DNA from: Pseudophaeobacter leonis
GTDB taxonomy: Bacteria; Pseudomonadota; Alphaproteobacteria; Rhodobacterales; Rhodobacteraceae
Length of the DNA: 34,791 nucleotides
Direction: 5' to 3'
Assembly (NCBI RefSeq): GCF_002087335.1
Contig: NZ_MWVJ01000050.1
Span: forward strand, 1 to 34,791
Of this stretch, positions 9,541 to 19,293 are shown in pieces (within the stretch, counting starts at the first letter, position 1; each line of letters opens with the position of its first letter). The position numbers were made by a program, and so were the translations under genes. Below the pieces are notes generated by a model. The model had not been told where the DNA came from. It did not search any database and saw only the letters and a program-made list of their open reading frames with translations.

Positions 9541-10473
9541 TTATTTTGATTGCTCGAACAGGGGCTCTCCGACCCTCTTGATTTCCCACTCTAGCGTTAT
9601 GCCGGAATTGGCGTAAACCTTTTTTCTGACATCTTCACCCAATGTTTCAAGATCTGCGGCAGATGCGCCACCGGTGTTGATCATAAAGTTAGAGTGCTTC
9701 TCGCTCATCTGCGCGCCACCTATGCTGGCTCCGCGCAGACCGGCGTCGTCAATGACCTTCCAGGCCTTCAGATCCTGCACATCATCCGCCCGCCCCGTCG
9801 AGGAAAACCCCGCAGGATTGCGAAAGGTTGAGCCTGCCGAGCGCTCTTTGGTTGGCTGGCTTTCATCGCGCTTTTTCAGCTGCTCTGCCATGCGTTCATG
9901 CAGTATCGTCGTGTTTGCCGCCGGTGCGCGCAGCGTGGCAGAGACCAGAACCGCGCCCTCAGGAAACGCGGTCTGACGATAGGCAAATTTCAGCTCATCT
10001 GCGGTGACTTCGCGCAGCACACCGTCGCGGGTGACGATCTGCGCCGACACGAAGACATCTGCAATATAGCTGCCATAGCAGCCGGCATTCATCCGCACAG
10101 CCCCGCCGACACTACCCGGAATGGTGCGCAAAAAGGTCAGATCCAGCCCGGCATCCGCTGCGCGCCTGGCCACATGTGCATCCAGCGCTGCCGCCCCGGC
10201 AGTCACCAGATCACCCGCGATCTCAATGCTGTTAAACCCCCGCCCCAGGCGGATCACCACAGCCCGCAGCCCACCATCGCGCACGATCAGGTTAGAGCCT
10301 ACGCCCATGGGGAAAACCTCGGTCTGCGCAGGCAGTTGCGCCAGCAGGTGCTGCAGATCTGCGACATCCGCAGGCTGAAACAAATAGTCGGCAGCCCCGC
10401 CAACCCGCAGCCAGGTAAGCTCTGCTAAGCTCCGGTTCGCCGTCAGTTTGCCTCGGATACCGTCGATATTCAT
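9541..10473 (-). CDS. murB: UDP-N-acetylmuramate dehydrogenase MurB
   Basis: MurB is the FAD/NADPH enzyme that reduces UDP-GlcNAc-enolpyruvate to UDP-MurNAc in the cytoplasm. The frame is intact. FAD-binding segments are [31 protein letters not shown] and [17 protein letters not shown]. The proton-donor serine motif is AGSTFRNP, and [19 protein letters not shown] follows near the C-terminus. I choose the ATG at 10473 ([10 protein letters not shown], about 310 residues) because it gives the normal length and has GGGAG upstream. The frame stays open 26 codons further, to 10551, without family similarity. The 135 bp to the preceding DUF2484 gene look empty. Confidence 0.95.
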   Translation of the reverse strand: MNIDGIRGKLTANRSLAELTWLRVGGAADYLFQPADVADLQHLLAQLPAQTEVFPMGVGSNLIVRDGGLRAVVIRLGRGFNSIEIAGDLVTAGAAALDAHVARRAADAGLDLTFLRTIPGSVGGAVRMNAGCYGSYIADVFVSAQIVTRDGVLREVTADELKFAYRQTAFPEGAVLVSATLRAPAANTTILHERMAEQLKKRDESQPTKERSAGSTFRNPAGFSSTGRADDVQDLKAWKVIDDAGLRGASIGGAQMSEKHSNFMINTGGASAADLETLGEDVRKKVYANSGITLEWEIKRVGEPLFEQSK

Positions 10474-10608
10474 GCCCTGACACTCCCTCGTCCCGGCCCG
10501 GCACAGGCCGCATTCGAATTCCTTGTCAGCCTTTAGCCCGTATATATGCACAAAGACAACGCCCCACTGGCGGCATGGCCTGGCCTCGCCCCAGATAGGT
10601 GAGGCTTC

Positions 10609-10878
10609 TCAGTCTTTGTGGCGGCGGTGATCTTTTATGCGCCCAAAACCAAACCAGCGGATCAGATATATAACCGGCCAGCGCAATACGCTCATGGCAG
10701 CGCAGAGCACGCCCAATCCCCACCATGGCCCGTTCTGATAGACCACATAGCCCAATAGCGGAATGCCGGTAATGATCAGAAAATAGGCCCGCCGCCAGTG
10801 ATGATCCTTGCTCGGCAACACCGCCAGAAAATTGGCAACCAAAGCCCAGACCGCAGCCAGTGTCAGCGAAAGTGTCAT
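10609..10878 (-). CDS. DUF2484 family membrane protein (copy 2)
   Basis: A small protein of 89 residues with three hydrophobic segments (LTLAAVWALVANFLAVL, FLIITGIPLLGYVVY and WWGLGVLCAAMSVL) and a basic C-terminal tail (RWFGFGRIKDHRRHKD). It matches what I know of DUF2484, a Rhodobacteraceae membrane family of unknown function encoded beside murB/murC. Its ATG overlaps the stop of the next upstream gene by 4 bp. That gene is a clear paralogue with the same layout, so the pair arose by tandem duplication. The function is unknown; membership of the dcw cluster suggests a role linked to envelope growth, which is inference only. Confidence 0.75.
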   Translation of the reverse strand: MTLSLTLAAVWALVANFLAVLPSKDHHWRRAYFLIITGIPLLGYVVYQNGPWWGLGVLCAAMSVLRWPVIYLIRWFGFGRIKDHRRHKD

Positions 10879-11135
10879 TCCTGCGTATCCTCTATCAGCG
10901 TCTCACGGGGCGCGCGGAACTTGGCCCAATAATACCTGATCGGTCGCCGGTACATGGAGACCACCGCAAACAGGCCAAAGGCAACAGCGCCCCAGCCGAG
11001 CTCAATCCCCAGCCACACCAGTAAAAACGGCGCGAGACACAGCAGGATCCGACCAGGAACATAGTGGCGCTCAACAGGCAGCATGGCCACGCCCGTGGTG
11101 GCAAACACCCAGAGGATCGCGGCAATAAGGCTCAT
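10875..11135 (-). CDS. DUF2484 family membrane protein (copy 1)
   Basis: An 86-residue protein with three predicted membrane segments (IAAILWVFATTGVAML, ILLCLAPFLLVWLGIEL and GAVAFGLFAVVSMY), then RRPIRYYWAKFRAP and an acidic tail. It shares the pattern LP-x(2)-RHY...RR-I-Y with the downstream copy and with DUF2484 proteins. It overlaps both neighbours by 4 bp (ATGA), so permease, copy 1 and copy 2 are probably translationally coupled. No catalytic motif is visible. Confidence 0.75.
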   Translation of the reverse strand: MSLIAAILWVFATTGVAMLPVERHYVPGRILLCLAPFLLVWLGIELGWGAVAFGLFAVVSMYRRPIRYYWAKFRAPRETLIEDTQE

Positions 11136-12379
11136 AGCATGCCGCCAAGGGCGGTGGAAAGTGCGGCAAGCGCCAGCACAAGCCCCAGTACAGGAACAGC
11201 CATCGGCACCTGAAACAGTGCTTCGGGCTGGCGGCGTTTTTGCAGGATCAAGGCCAGATTCACCATCACAAAGACCGAAAGCAGCGTCGCAGAGGTCAAT
11301 TCCGCCAACTGGGCCACCGGCAGCAAGAAGGCGGCGACCAGAACCGCGCTGCCAATCAACACCGTGGCGCGCACCGGCGTGCCAAAGCGCGGATGAGCCT
11401 GACGAAACACCGCCAGCCCGGCGCTTCTTGCCCCAAGTCCGTAGAGCACCCGCGAGGCCATAACGATCTGGGCCAGCACGCCATTGAGGGCCGCAAACAC
11501 AGCAATTGAGGAGAGAAAATGCGCATTGCCGCCCTGGCTTTTTTGCCAGACCAGGGCCAGAGGGCTTTCGGACTGCGCCAATACATCTAGCGGCACCGCC
11601 CGCACAGTCGCCCAGCAGACCAGCGCATAGATCACCGAGGTCACCGCCAGAGAGATAATGATCGCGCGCGGCAGAATGCGGGTCGGCTCGTGCACTTCTT
11701 CGGCCATGTTGACGATGTCTTCAAACCCGATGAAGGCAAAAAAGGCCAGAACCGCGCCAAAGGCGACCCCTGCCATCAGCCCTGTGTTCAGACCAGAATT
11801 CAGACCCGAATTCAGACCAGGCGCGCTAAGCGTGTCCAGGAGCGGCGCGGCAGTCGCCCAATCGGCGCTGGCCTCGGCGGAAAATCCAGCCCATATCACC
11901 AGCCCCAGACCAACGAGCTCTATCACGGTAAAAACCGCCACCAGCGCAAAGCTCTCAAGCACGCCGAGGATGGCAACCAGTATCAGGGCCAGCCCCATGC
12001 CCAGAATGACAATTTGAGCGTTCACTCCGGTGGCGGCAGAGAAATAGCCCGCCCCCCCACGCAGTACCGCACCTGCCGAGATGGTCCCGGCCAGAACCAC
12101 CGCAAGACCGACGATGATCGCCAGGGACTGCGAGTTGAACCCCTGCCCCACATAGGCGCCCTCTCCGGCGGCTTCGGGCAGACGGGTGGAAAATCCCGCA
12201 TAGGACAGCGCCGTGGGTGCTGCAATCAGCCCCGCCAGCAAAAAGGAAAAAGGCGCCAGAACACCGGCCTGTGCCGCCACGGCGCCCACCAGAACATAAA
12301 TCCCGGCCCCCACCATGACACCGATGCCATAAGCGGTCAAAAGCCCCAATCCAATGCGGCGCTTCAGGGGCTGGCTCAT
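11132..12379 (-). CDS. APC superfamily amino acid permease
   Basis: A polytopic inner-membrane transporter of 415 residues with about eleven to twelve hydrophobic helices. The N-terminal hallmark of the amino acid-polyamine-organocation superfamily is present: GLLTAYGIGVMVGAGIYVLV. The central FFAFIGFEDIVNMAEEVHEP is another family landmark. The substrate cannot be read from sequence; cationic or neutral amino acid uptake is a guess. An in-frame tandem repeat codes for GLNSGLNSGLNTGL in a loop near residues 188-201. It is not a usual dcw member: it sits between murC and DUF2484, is co-oriented, lies 29 nt from murC and overlaps DUF2484 by 4 bp. Confidence 0.88.
   Translation of the reverse strand: MSQPLKRRIGLGLLTAYGIGVMVGAGIYVLVGAVAAQAGVLAPFSFLLAGLIAAPTALSYAGFSTRLPEAAGEGAYVGQGFNSQSLAIIVGLAVVLAGTISAGAVLRGGAGYFSAATGVNAQIVILGMGLALILVAILGVLESFALVAVFTVIELVGLGLVIWAGFSAEASADWATAAPLLDTLSAPGLNSGLNSGLNTGLMAGVAFGAVLAFFAFIGFEDIVNMAEEVHEPTRILPRAIIISLAVTSVIYALVCWATVRAVPLDVLAQSESPLALVWQKSQGGNAHFLSSIAVFAALNGVLAQIVMASRVLYGLGARSAGLAVFRQAHPRFGTPVRATVLIGSAVLVAAFLLPVAQLAELTSATLLSVFVMVNLALILQKRRQPEALFQVPMAVPVLGLVLALAALSTALGGML
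11786..11821. repeat. 12-bp tandem repeat x3 inside the permease gene
   Basis: Three units on the plus strand: GTTCAGACCAGA, ATTCAGACCCGA and ATTCAGACCAGG. The 12-bp unit keeps frame and makes the peptide repeat GLNS in an apparent loop. Confidence 0.9.
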
Positions 12380-12408
12380 GACTACATTCCTCTAATCATA
12401 TCGGTTTC

Positions 12409-13821
12409 TCACACCTGGCTAAGCCGCTCGGGCAGACCATTGGCCCAGGTACTGATGGTGCCGGCCCCAAGGCAAACCCCCATGTCACCCGCACGCGCCT
12501 GCTCGCGCACCAGGCGCTCAAGATCATCCTCATTCAACAGGGCCCGGGAGTGGCGGTGCCCATGCCGGATCAGCCCCGCCCCCAAATCATCCCGGCTCGC
12601 ACCAGGAATGGGGTCTTCGCCGGCGGAAAACACCTCGGCGATGGCGACCACATCTGCCTCGTTGAAACAGGCACAGAAATCGTCAAACAGGGCCGAGAGG
12701 CGCGAGTAACGATGCGGCTGATGCACCGCGATCACCCGGGCTCCGGGGGTGTCGGCAATGGCCTGACGCGCCGCTTTCAGCACGGCTGCGATCTCAACCG
12801 GGTGATGGCCGTAGTCGTCGATAATGGTGACGCCCTTGACCTCACCCACCTTGGTAAAGCGACGATTGACGCCGCCAAAATTGGCAAGGGCTTCGCGAAT
12901 TTCATGCCCGTTCATGCCCAGATGACGCGCCACAGCCACCGCTGACAGGGCATTAGAGACGTTGTGATCTCCGGGCATCGGCAGACTGCAGCCTTCGATC
13001 ACTCGATCCTCGGACTGCAGATGAATGTCAAAATGCGCCACACCCGCCTTATAAGTCAGGTTGGTGGCGCGCACATCGGCCTGCGCGTTAAAGCCATAGG
13101 TGACAACGCGGCGGTCCGTAATGCGCCCCACCAACGCCTGTACCTCGGCATGATCGGTGCAACAGACCGCAACACCATAAAAGGGAATGTTCGAGACGAA
13201 CTCATAGAAGCCATCGCGCAGCCGGTCAAAGTCACCCCAGTGTTCCATATGTTCGGGGTCGATATTGGTGACCACGGCAATGGTGGCAGGCAGCCGGTTA
13301 AAGGTGCCGTCGCTCTCGTCGGCCTCAACCACCATCCAGTCGCCCTGCCCCATGCGCGCGTTAGAGCCATAGGCGTGAATGATGCCGCCGTTGACAACCG
13401 TTGGGTCAAATTTACCCGCGACCATCAGCCCGGCTATCATGGTGGTGGTGGTGGTCTTACCATGGGTGCCGCCAATGGCAATGTTGGATTTCAGCCGCAT
13501 GAGCTCTGCCAGCATCTCGGCCCGGCGCACCACGGGCAGGCCGCGACGGCGCGCCTCGTCCAGTTCGGGATTGCCCGCTTTGATCGCCGAGGAAATCACC
13601 ACCACCTCGGCCTCGGCAAGGTTCTCCGCCTGCTGGCCGACAAAGACCAAAGCGCCCAGCGTTTCCAGCCGCTGGGTGATCTTTGAGCTCTTCAGATCAG
13701 AGCCCGGCACCACATAGCCCATATTAAGCAGCACCTCGGCGATGCCGGACATGCCGATGCCGCCAATGCCGACAAAATGAATGGGGCCGACGTCACCGGG
13801 CAGTTTGGTTGCAGGGGTCAT
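12409..13821 (-). CDS. murC: UDP-N-acetylmuramate--L-alanine ligase MurC
   Basis: MurC adds L-Ala to UDP-MurNAc, the first Mur ligase step. The intact 470-residue protein has the N-terminal Rossmann motif [18 protein letters not shown], the ATP P-loop [16 protein letters not shown] near residues 121-136, EADESDGTF, the ligase-centre histidine region [12 protein letters not shown], and [12 protein letters not shown] with HQPHRYSRL in the C-terminal domain. Its start is 2 nt from the end of murG, indicating tight coupling. Confidence 0.97.
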   Translation of the reverse strand: MTPATKLPGDVGPIHFVGIGGIGMSGIAEVLLNMGYVVPGSDLKSSKITQRLETLGALVFVGQQAENLAEAEVVVISSAIKAGNPELDEARRRGLPVVRRAEMLAELMRLKSNIAIGGTHGKTTTTTMIAGLMVAGKFDPTVVNGGIIHAYGSNARMGQGDWMVVEADESDGTFNRLPATIAVVTNIDPEHMEHWGDFDRLRDGFYEFVSNIPFYGVAVCCTDHAEVQALVGRITDRRVVTYGFNAQADVRATNLTYKAGVAHFDIHLQSEDRVIEGCSLPMPGDHNVSNALSAVAVARHLGMNGHEIREALANFGGVNRRFTKVGEVKGVTIIDDYGHHPVEIAAVLKAARQAIADTPGARVIAVHQPHRYSRLSALFDDFCACFNEADVVAIAEVFSAGEDPIPGASRDDLGAGLIRHGHRHSRALLNEDDLERLVREQARAGDMGVCLGAGTISTWANGLPERLSQV

Positions 13822-13823
13822 AA

Positions 13824-14915
13824 TTATCCTTCCTCGGCCGTCTGCTCAACCAGAGCCAGCAAACGGTCGGTGGCATCTGGAACACCGACATGCAATGCAG
13901 CAAGCGACATCTGCAACGCGGCCTGCGGGTTATTTAGTATCATGGCGATTTGCCCTGAGAGCGTCGCCACGTCAAGCTTGCTTTCGGGCAGCAGCACCGC
14001 CGCGTTGGCGTCGACCAGACCGCGCGCGTTGGCGGTCTGTTCATCGCGGATGGCGGCCGCCAGCGGCACCAGGATCGACGGCCGCCCAATCACGCTGATA
14101 TCTGCGATTGAGGAGGCCCCGGCGCGCGAAATCACCAGCTGTGCTTCGGACATACGGGCTGGCACATCATGAAAGAACGGTTGCACATCCGCCGCGATGC
14201 CTTGGCTGTCGTAGAACTCAGTGACGCGCGCCATATCCTCTTCACGGGCCTGATGTGACACGCGCAGATACTGACGCAGGGTGTCCGGCAAGGCCGCGAT
14301 GGCCGCGGGCACCACATCCGACAGGATACGCGCGCCCTGGCTGCCGCCCATCACCAGAATGGACATCGGGTAGTCCCCCGGCGCAATAAAGGCAGCGCCT
14401 GCGCGCTCCGGCACAGCCCCGCGCACCGGGTTGCCCACATGGATGCCAGCGACCCCTTCCGGCAGCTCGGTCGGCCAGGTGCCGCAGGCGACGGTGCCAA
14501 CCCGTTTGGCAAAGAGCTGGTTGACCCGCCCCAACACGCCGTTTTGTTCGTGGATCATGCGCGGCAGCCCCAGCAATGTCGCCGCACCAAGCGCCGGAAT
14601 AGAGGGGAAGCCGCCAAAGCCGATCACCACATCCGGGCGATCCCGCCGCATCTGCCAGGCCATCGACATGACGCCCGCCGCAATCTTTGGCGCCACCATG
14701 GCCTTGGCCAGCAGGCCGCCCCGGGCAAAGGTGGCGGATGAGACCTCTGATATCTCTGTGCTATGCGGAAAGGCGCCCGTGTAGCGCGCACCGCGCGCAT
14801 CGGTCGACAGCTTGACCCGCCAGCCTTTGCGCAGCATCGCCTCGGCCAGAGCCTGGGCCGGGAACATATGTCCACCGGTGCCACCGGCCGCCATCAAGAG
14901 CAGTTTCTGTGTCAT
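13824..14915 (-). CDS. murG: Lipid II synthase MurG (GlcNAc transferase)
   Basis: MurG transfers GlcNAc from UDP-GlcNAc to lipid I on the cytoplasmic face of the membrane. The intact protein of 363 residues starts [21 protein letters not shown], the glycine-rich lipid I-binding loop of GT28 enzymes. It has [13 protein letters not shown] with [13 protein letters not shown] in the N-terminal domain. In the C-terminal domain it has [15 protein letters not shown] and the UDP-GlcNAc-binding [13 protein letters not shown]. It lies 29 nt downstream of ftsW. Confidence 0.97.
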   Translation of the reverse strand: MTQKLLLMAAGGTGGHMFPAQALAEAMLRKGWRVKLSTDARGARYTGAFPHSTEISEVSSATFARGGLLAKAMVAPKIAAGVMSMAWQMRRDRPDVVIGFGGFPSIPALGAATLLGLPRMIHEQNGVLGRVNQLFAKRVGTVACGTWPTELPEGVAGIHVGNPVRGAVPERAGAAFIAPGDYPMSILVMGGSQGARILSDVVPAAIAALPDTLRQYLRVSHQAREEDMARVTEFYDSQGIAADVQPFFHDVPARMSEAQLVISRAGASSIADISVIGRPSILVPLAAAIRDEQTANARGLVDANAAVLLPESKLDVATLSGQIAMILNNPQAALQMSLAALHVGVPDATDRLLALVEQTAEEG

Positions 14916-14944
14916 ATCACTCGCGTTTCTTTGCTTGAGACGGT

Positions 14945-16114
14945 TTAGCCGCGTCCGCGACCCCGCAGGAAATCGGCGATCTCACCCTGCGGTCTAGAGC
15001 GGGTGAAAGACAAGAGCATGCCCAGCGCAATTCCGCCTGCAATCAGCGAAGAGCCGCCGTAGCTCACGAAGGGCAGTGTCATGCCCTTGGCCGGCAAAAG
15101 CCGCACGGCAACCCCCATGTTGATCATCGCCTGCACGCCAAACATGCAGACCAGACCGGTCCCCGCGAGGCGGATAAAGGTATCGCGCTCGCGCATCAGC
15201 CGGAACAAGGATCGCACCACCACCATGGCGTAAAGCCCGATCAGAACCAGCACCAGAATGAGCCCATATTCCTCGGCTGCGACCGCCACGATGAAATCGG
15301 TATGGGCATCGGGCAACGACCACTTCACCTGGCCTTCACCAACCCCCACGCCAAACAAGCCGCCCTCGCGGATTGCATTGGTGGCATAGCCCATCTGGGT
15401 GGTCGGGTCGATTTCCGGGTTCAAAAACCCGTCGATACGGCGGGCAAAAAGTTCCGAGTTGGAATAGGCAAAAATGCCGCCCAAAACCCCCACACCTGCC
15501 ATGCCAACCAGCAAAAGAAATGGCGCCCCGGCGACAAAATACATCACGCCCCAGCCAAACAGGATCAGACAGGCCTGGCCAAAATCGGGTTGCAGCACCA
15601 GCATCATCACCACAGCCATACAGATCCCAAAGGAAATCAGCGTGCCGGGAGGGCCGTTGATCTGCTGGCTGGACGAGATCATCCAGGCCGCCACCACCAC
15701 AAAGCCGGGCTTTAGAAATTCTGACGGTTGCAACGAGGCAAACCCCAATGAGTACCAGCGCACAGCGCCCTTGCCAAAATCGGTGCCCAGCACCGGCAGC
15801 AGCGCCAGCGCCACAAAAGCACAGGCAAAGCCAAGCACCGCAAGACGGCGTACCAGCTGTGGTGACATCATCGAGGTGAGGATCATGGCCGTCAGCGCCG
15901 TGACGCCAAAGATGGCCTGCCGTTGTACATAGTGGAAATTGTCAAACCCGTTGCGTTCGGCCAGCGGCACAGAGGCGGCAAGCCCCAGCAACAGCCCCAA
16001 TACAAACAGCATCAGGATGGAGGAAATGGACCACTTGTCCAGGGTCCGCCACCATTTCGGAAGGATCGGTTCACCTGTGGGAACAGGAACCGCGCCATAG
16101 ACCATCTCAGTCAT
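14945..16114 (-). CDS. ftsW: SEDS glycosyltransferase FtsW
   Basis: FtsW is the SEDS-family peptidoglycan polymerase of the septum, working with FtsI. The intact 389-residue protein has about ten membrane helices and the conserved extracytoplasmic loop [22 protein letters not shown]. Helix 9-10 motifs [21 protein letters not shown] are present, and [15 protein letters not shown] in the middle. Its start faces the divergently transcribed flavoprotein gene across about 250 bp, so ftsW-murG-murC probably has its own promoter or depends on readthrough past an antisense gene. Confidence 0.96.
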   Translation of the reverse strand: MTEMVYGAVPVPTGEPILPKWWRTLDKWSISSILMLFVLGLLLGLAASVPLAERNGFDNFHYVQRQAIFGVTALTAMILTSMMSPQLVRRLAVLGFACAFVALALLPVLGTDFGKGAVRWYSLGFASLQPSEFLKPGFVVVAAWMISSSQQINGPPGTLISFGICMAVVMMLVLQPDFGQACLILFGWGVMYFVAGAPFLLLVGMAGVGVLGGIFAYSNSELFARRIDGFLNPEIDPTTQMGYATNAIREGGLFGVGVGEGQVKWSLPDAHTDFIVAVAAEEYGLILVLVLIGLYAMVVVRSLFRLMRERDTFIRLAGTGLVCMFGVQAMINMGVAVRLLPAKGMTLPFVSYGGSSLIAGGIALGMLLSFTRSRPQGEIADFLRGRGRG

Positions 16115-16360
16115 GGGAATACCGCCAGTCTTTGCCTCAAAATCAGCCCCATTTTGGGGTCATTGCGCACAGAGTAGCCCGAAACCCCCGATCAGGCCAG
16201 CCTCTTGATGGCCCTGCAGCAGGATTTCGCGCCCCTCGCCCTCCCTGTGTTGATGCCCCTTTGTGGATGCCTGGGTGGATGCCTGTATGGATGCCAGCGT
16301 GGATACCTGTGTGGATACGGGCCCGCCTCACCCCTTGCGCCACTGCGTCATCCGTGGTCG
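16115..16360. other. Divergent gap between ftsW and the flavoprotein gene
   Basis: The 246-bp region between two divergent starts must hold promoters for both directions, but I see no clear hexamers. It contains the 12-bp x5 repeat at 16263-16322. The plus frame remains open back to 16205, so a long N-terminal extension of the flavoprotein made of Cys/Gly-rich repeats cannot be formally excluded. Confidence 0.5.
16263..16322. repeat. 12-bp tandem repeat x5 upstream of the flavoprotein gene
   Basis: Five units: GTGGATGCCTGG, GTGGATGCCTGT, ATGGATGCCAGC, GTGGATACCTGT and GTGGATACGGGC. They end about 40 bp before the likely ATG at 16361. Confidence 0.92.
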
Positions 16361-17551
16361 ATGCTGCGCATGTTTGTACATACTGTGATTCTTGGTGCTG
16401 GCGCGGCTGGCATGATGTGTGCCGCCCATGCCGGTGGCGACTGCCTTGTGGTGGACCACGCCAAAGCACCCGGAGAAAAGATCCGTATCTCTGGCGGTGG
16501 GCGCTGCAATTTCACCAATCTGGACGCCACCCCTGAGAACTACCTGTCGCAGAACCCGCATTTCTGCAAATCCGCCATGGCGCGGTATACCCAGTGGGAC
16601 TTTATCTCGCTGGTAGACCGCTACGGCATTGCCTGGCACGAAAAAACCCTGGGACAGCTGTTTTGTGATGGCTCCGCCAAGCAGATCGTCGCCATGCTGG
16701 TGGCTGAGCTGCAGCAGGCCGGCGCACAGCTTTGGCTGCAGACCTCAGTAGAGACTGTGCGCTATGAGGGGGACACGTATCACCTGACCCTGCTGCGCGA
16801 CGGCAAACCCCAGCAGGTGCGCTGCAAGAACCTGGTGCTTGCCACCGGCGGCAAGAGCATCCCCAAGATGGGCGCCACCGGTCTTGCCTATGATATTGCC
16901 CGCCAGTTCGGCCTTGCCCTGATCGAGACCCGCCCCGGCCTTGTGCCCTTTACCTTTCCCGAGGGGCGTTTCACCGCTCTGGCGGGCACGGCCCTGCCCG
17001 TGCGCCTGTCCAATGCGCGCGCCAGTTTTGACGAAGCCCTTTTGTTCACCCATCGCGGCCTTTCGGGCCCCAGCGTGCTGCAGCTGTCGTCCTACTGGCA
17101 CGAGGGCGAAGAGATCAGCGTCAACCTGATCCCCGAGATGGACCTGTTTACCCTGCTGCGCGACCAGCGCCAGACCCAGGGACGGCGCGCCGTCACCACA
17201 GAGCTGTCGCGGCATCTGCCTGGGCGACTGGTGGATTTTCTTGCCAAAGAGTTCGAAATCACCGGCAGGCTTGCGGATCAGTCCGATGCCGCGCTGCAGG
17301 CGCTATGCACGGGGTTTGAGACCTGGAAGCTCACCCCGGGGGGCGGCGAGGGCTATCGCACCGCCGAGGTCACACTGGGCGGCATCGACACCGATGCGCT
17401 CTCGTCCAAAACCATGCAGGCCAAGCCCCAACCGGGCCTGTTCGCCATTGGCGAGGCGGTTGATGTCACCGGTTGGCTGGGTGGCTACAACTTTCAATGG
17501 GCCTGGGCCTCGGGCCATGCGGCGGGCACCGCCATAGCCGCCAGCCGCTAG
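16361..17551 (+). CDS. HI0933/YhiN-type FAD-dependent oxidoreductase
   Basis: A flavoprotein of about 396 residues of the HI0933/YhiN (BaiN-like) family, cytoplasmic, with unknown physiological substrate. Motifs are the dinucleotide fold TVILGAGAAGMMCAAHAG at the N-terminus, the family signature RISGGGRCNFTNL, LVLATGGKSIPKMGATG, and the C-terminal FAD-contact segment FAIGEAVDVTGWLGGYNFQWA. I place the start at ATG 16361 (or 16370, MFVHTVILG). The upstream in-frame extension from 16205 is repeat-derived and not family-like. It lies opposite to the rest of the cluster and splits murD from ftsW. It ends in a hairpin 14 bp downstream. Confidence 0.92.
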   Translation: MLRMFVHTVILGAGAAGMMCAAHAGGDCLVVDHAKAPGEKIRISGGGRCNFTNLDATPENYLSQNPHFCKSAMARYTQWDFISLVDRYGIAWHEKTLGQLFCDGSAKQIVAMLVAELQQAGAQLWLQTSVETVRYEGDTYHLTLLRDGKPQQVRCKNLVLATGGKSIPKMGATGLAYDIARQFGLALIETRPGLVPFTFPEGRFTALAGTALPVRLSNARASFDEALLFTHRGLSGPSVLQLSSYWHEGEEISVNLIPEMDLFTLLRDQRQTQGRRAVTTELSRHLPGRLVDFLAKEFEITGRLADQSDAALQALCTGFETWKLTPGGGEGYRTAEVTLGGIDTDALSSKTMQAKPQPGLFAIGEAVDVTGWLGGYNFQWAWASGHAAGTAIAASR

Positions 17552-17564
17552 CCCCGCGCTTTAA

Positions 17565-17584
17565 CTGGGTTTTTTTTAACCCAG
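17565..17584 (+). terminator. Hairpin after the flavoprotein gene
   Basis: CTGGGTT pairs with AACCCAG across a loop of six T, starting 14 bp after the flavoprotein stop. The T-run is in the loop rather than after the stem, so terminator function is only probable. It also begins the repeat tract shared with the murD 3' end. Confidence 0.45.
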
Positions 17585-17653
17585 GCCCGTTCAGCTAGGC
17601 CCGTAAAGCTAGGCCCGTAAAGCAAGGTTCTTTAACCTAGGCTCTTTAGCCCA
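17584..17653. repeat. 14-bp degenerate tandem repeat x5 between convergent genes
   Basis: Units are GGCCCGTTCAGCTA, GGCCCGTAAAGCTA, GGCCCGTAAAGCAA, GGTTCTTTAACCTA and GGCTCTTTAGCCCA. The tract fills most of the gap between the flavoprotein stop and the corrected murD stop at 17658. It can form several small hairpins (for example GGTT-CTTT-AACC). Confidence 0.88.
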
Positions 17654-17657
17654 GTTT

Positions 17658-19055
17658 TTAACCTAGGCCCTTTTCCACTTCGGCAATAAAGTCATCACCG
17701 CGCTGCTCAAAATTGTCATACTGATCGAAACTGGCAGGGCTGGCGCCAACAGCACCACGTCACCCGCCTCGGCCTCGGCCATGGCCCGGGCAACAGCCAC
17801 CTCCATCGTGGTACAGACCTCGGCTTCCACATCCAGCTGCATGGCAAACCCCGAGGCCTCGCGGCCAATCACATAGGCCTTACGCACAGATCCGGTCTGA
17901 CCTTTGAGCGCCTCCAGACCGCCGTCTTTTTCCAGACCACCGCAAATCCAGCGGATATTTTTAAAGGCGCTCAGGGCCTTGGCGGCGCTGTCCAGATTGG
18001 TGGCCTTGCTGTCATTGACATAGCGAATGCCTGCAGCCTCTGCCACGGTCTGGCTGCGATGCGGCAGCCCCGGATAGCTGGCCAAGCGCAGCTTCGATCA
18101 CCCGTGGTGCCAGTCCCAAAACCCGCGCGGCGGCATAGGCGGCACAGGCGTTCTGGTGATTGTGCTCTCCCGGCAGCCCCATCATCTGGCGCAGATCAAT
18201 CGAGGCCACCTGCCGCCCCTTGCGATATTCGCTGAGGAAGCCTTTGCGGGCAAAAATCTGCCAGCCCGGCCCCGTCAGTTTGCGTTTTGTCGAGACCCTG
18301 ATCACCCGATCATCGCTTGCCGCCTGCGACATCTGCCCCGCCAGAAACTGACCTTCATCCTCGTCGACGCCTATGATGGCCCGATCCGGACCGCCCTCAG
18401 CAAACAGGCGGCGTTTGGCGGCGAAATAGCCCCCAAGCCCCGCGTGACGGTCCAGATGGTCCGGCGAAAGGTTGGTAAAGATCGCCACATCCGGCGTCAG
18501 CGCCCGCGCCAGCTCTGTCTGATAGCTGGAGAGCTCAAGCACCACTACGCCCGCGTTGCCAGGCGGGTCGATGTCCAGCACACCGCGGCCAATATTGCCC
18601 GCCATCTGACTGTCACGGCCAACGGCGTCAAGAATATTATGCAGCAGGGCGACGGTGGTTGATTTGCCGTTTGATCCGGTGACAGCCACCACCTTTGGCG
18701 GCTGATCCAGCATGTCCCATCCCTGGGCTGGCAGTGATGCAAAGAACAAACCGATATCATTGTCCACCGGCACGCCAGCCTCAAGCGCCGCCCGGATCAC
18801 CGGGTTCGGGCTGGGGTAGAGATGCGGAATTCCAGGCGATGTCACCAGCACGGCCACATCATCAAAGGCCCCTTGCCGCCGCAGATCCCGCAGATCAACC
18901 CCTTCCGCCTCTGCAGTGTCGCGTGCCTCTGGATTGTCATCCCAACACACCGGAGTGGCGCCGCCCTCCAGCAAGGCCCGCGCCGTGGCAAGACCGGATC
19001 GCCCCAACCCCAAAACGGCAACCACTGCACCCTCAAACCCTTGAACCGGGATCAT
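17658..19055 (-). CDS. murD: UDP-MurNAc-L-Ala--D-Glu ligase MurD (two frameshifts)
   Basis: MurD adds D-Glu to UDP-MurNAc-L-Ala. Visible are [16 protein letters not shown] at the N-terminus, the P-loop [24 protein letters not shown], the [11 protein letters not shown] block, and [15 protein letters not shown] with [11 protein letters not shown] in the C-terminal domain. One extra base near 18080-18084 (CTTGGCCAGC for CTTGCCAGC) and one missing base near 17738 (before the [16 protein letters not shown] segment) break the frame. The two cancel, so 465 residues end at TAA 17658-17660. The ATG at 19055 has GAGGTG upstream and is preferred to 19067. The gene is separated from mraY by 238 bp with a terminator. 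Confidence 0.92.
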
Positions 19056-19293
19056 GGCCCACCTCATATTTGATCAAAATTCAGCGCCAACACTGCACCG
19101 CAGTGTCCAGACTTGCAAGGGCGCGCACAGAGGCCGCAAGGCCTCTGCCACCCCCAACAATTGCCAGAGTGGCGCAGCCGCTCGAAATTGGCGGGAGCCC
19201 TCCCTGCCTTGCAGCCAGTTGCGCCGCAAAAAGGGGGCTAAAGCCCCCGTCTCACCCGTCATTCAGTTCCAAAATATGCGCAGCAGTCAGGGC
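19056..19293. other. mraY-murD gap with structured leader
   Basis: After the mraY terminator the 238-bp gap holds two more strong inverted repeats: CAGAGGCC-GCAA-GGCCTCTG (19128-19147) and ACACTGC-ACC-GCAGTGT (19090-19106). This suggests a murD leader with its own promoter, though I see no good -35/-10 pair. Confidence 0.5.
19228..19248 (-). terminator. Rho-independent terminator after mraY
   Basis: On the minus strand GGGGGC-TTTA-GCCCCC is followed by TTTTTGC. This is a perfect 6-bp GC stem with a tetraloop and T-run, 46 bp after the mraY stop. Confidence 0.85.

Noticed and set aside
16205..16360. N-terminal extension of the flavoprotein from 16205
   Set aside because: It is composed of the 12-bp repeat (Cys/Gly-rich) with no similarity to the family, and the Rossmann motif starts right after ATG 16361/16370.
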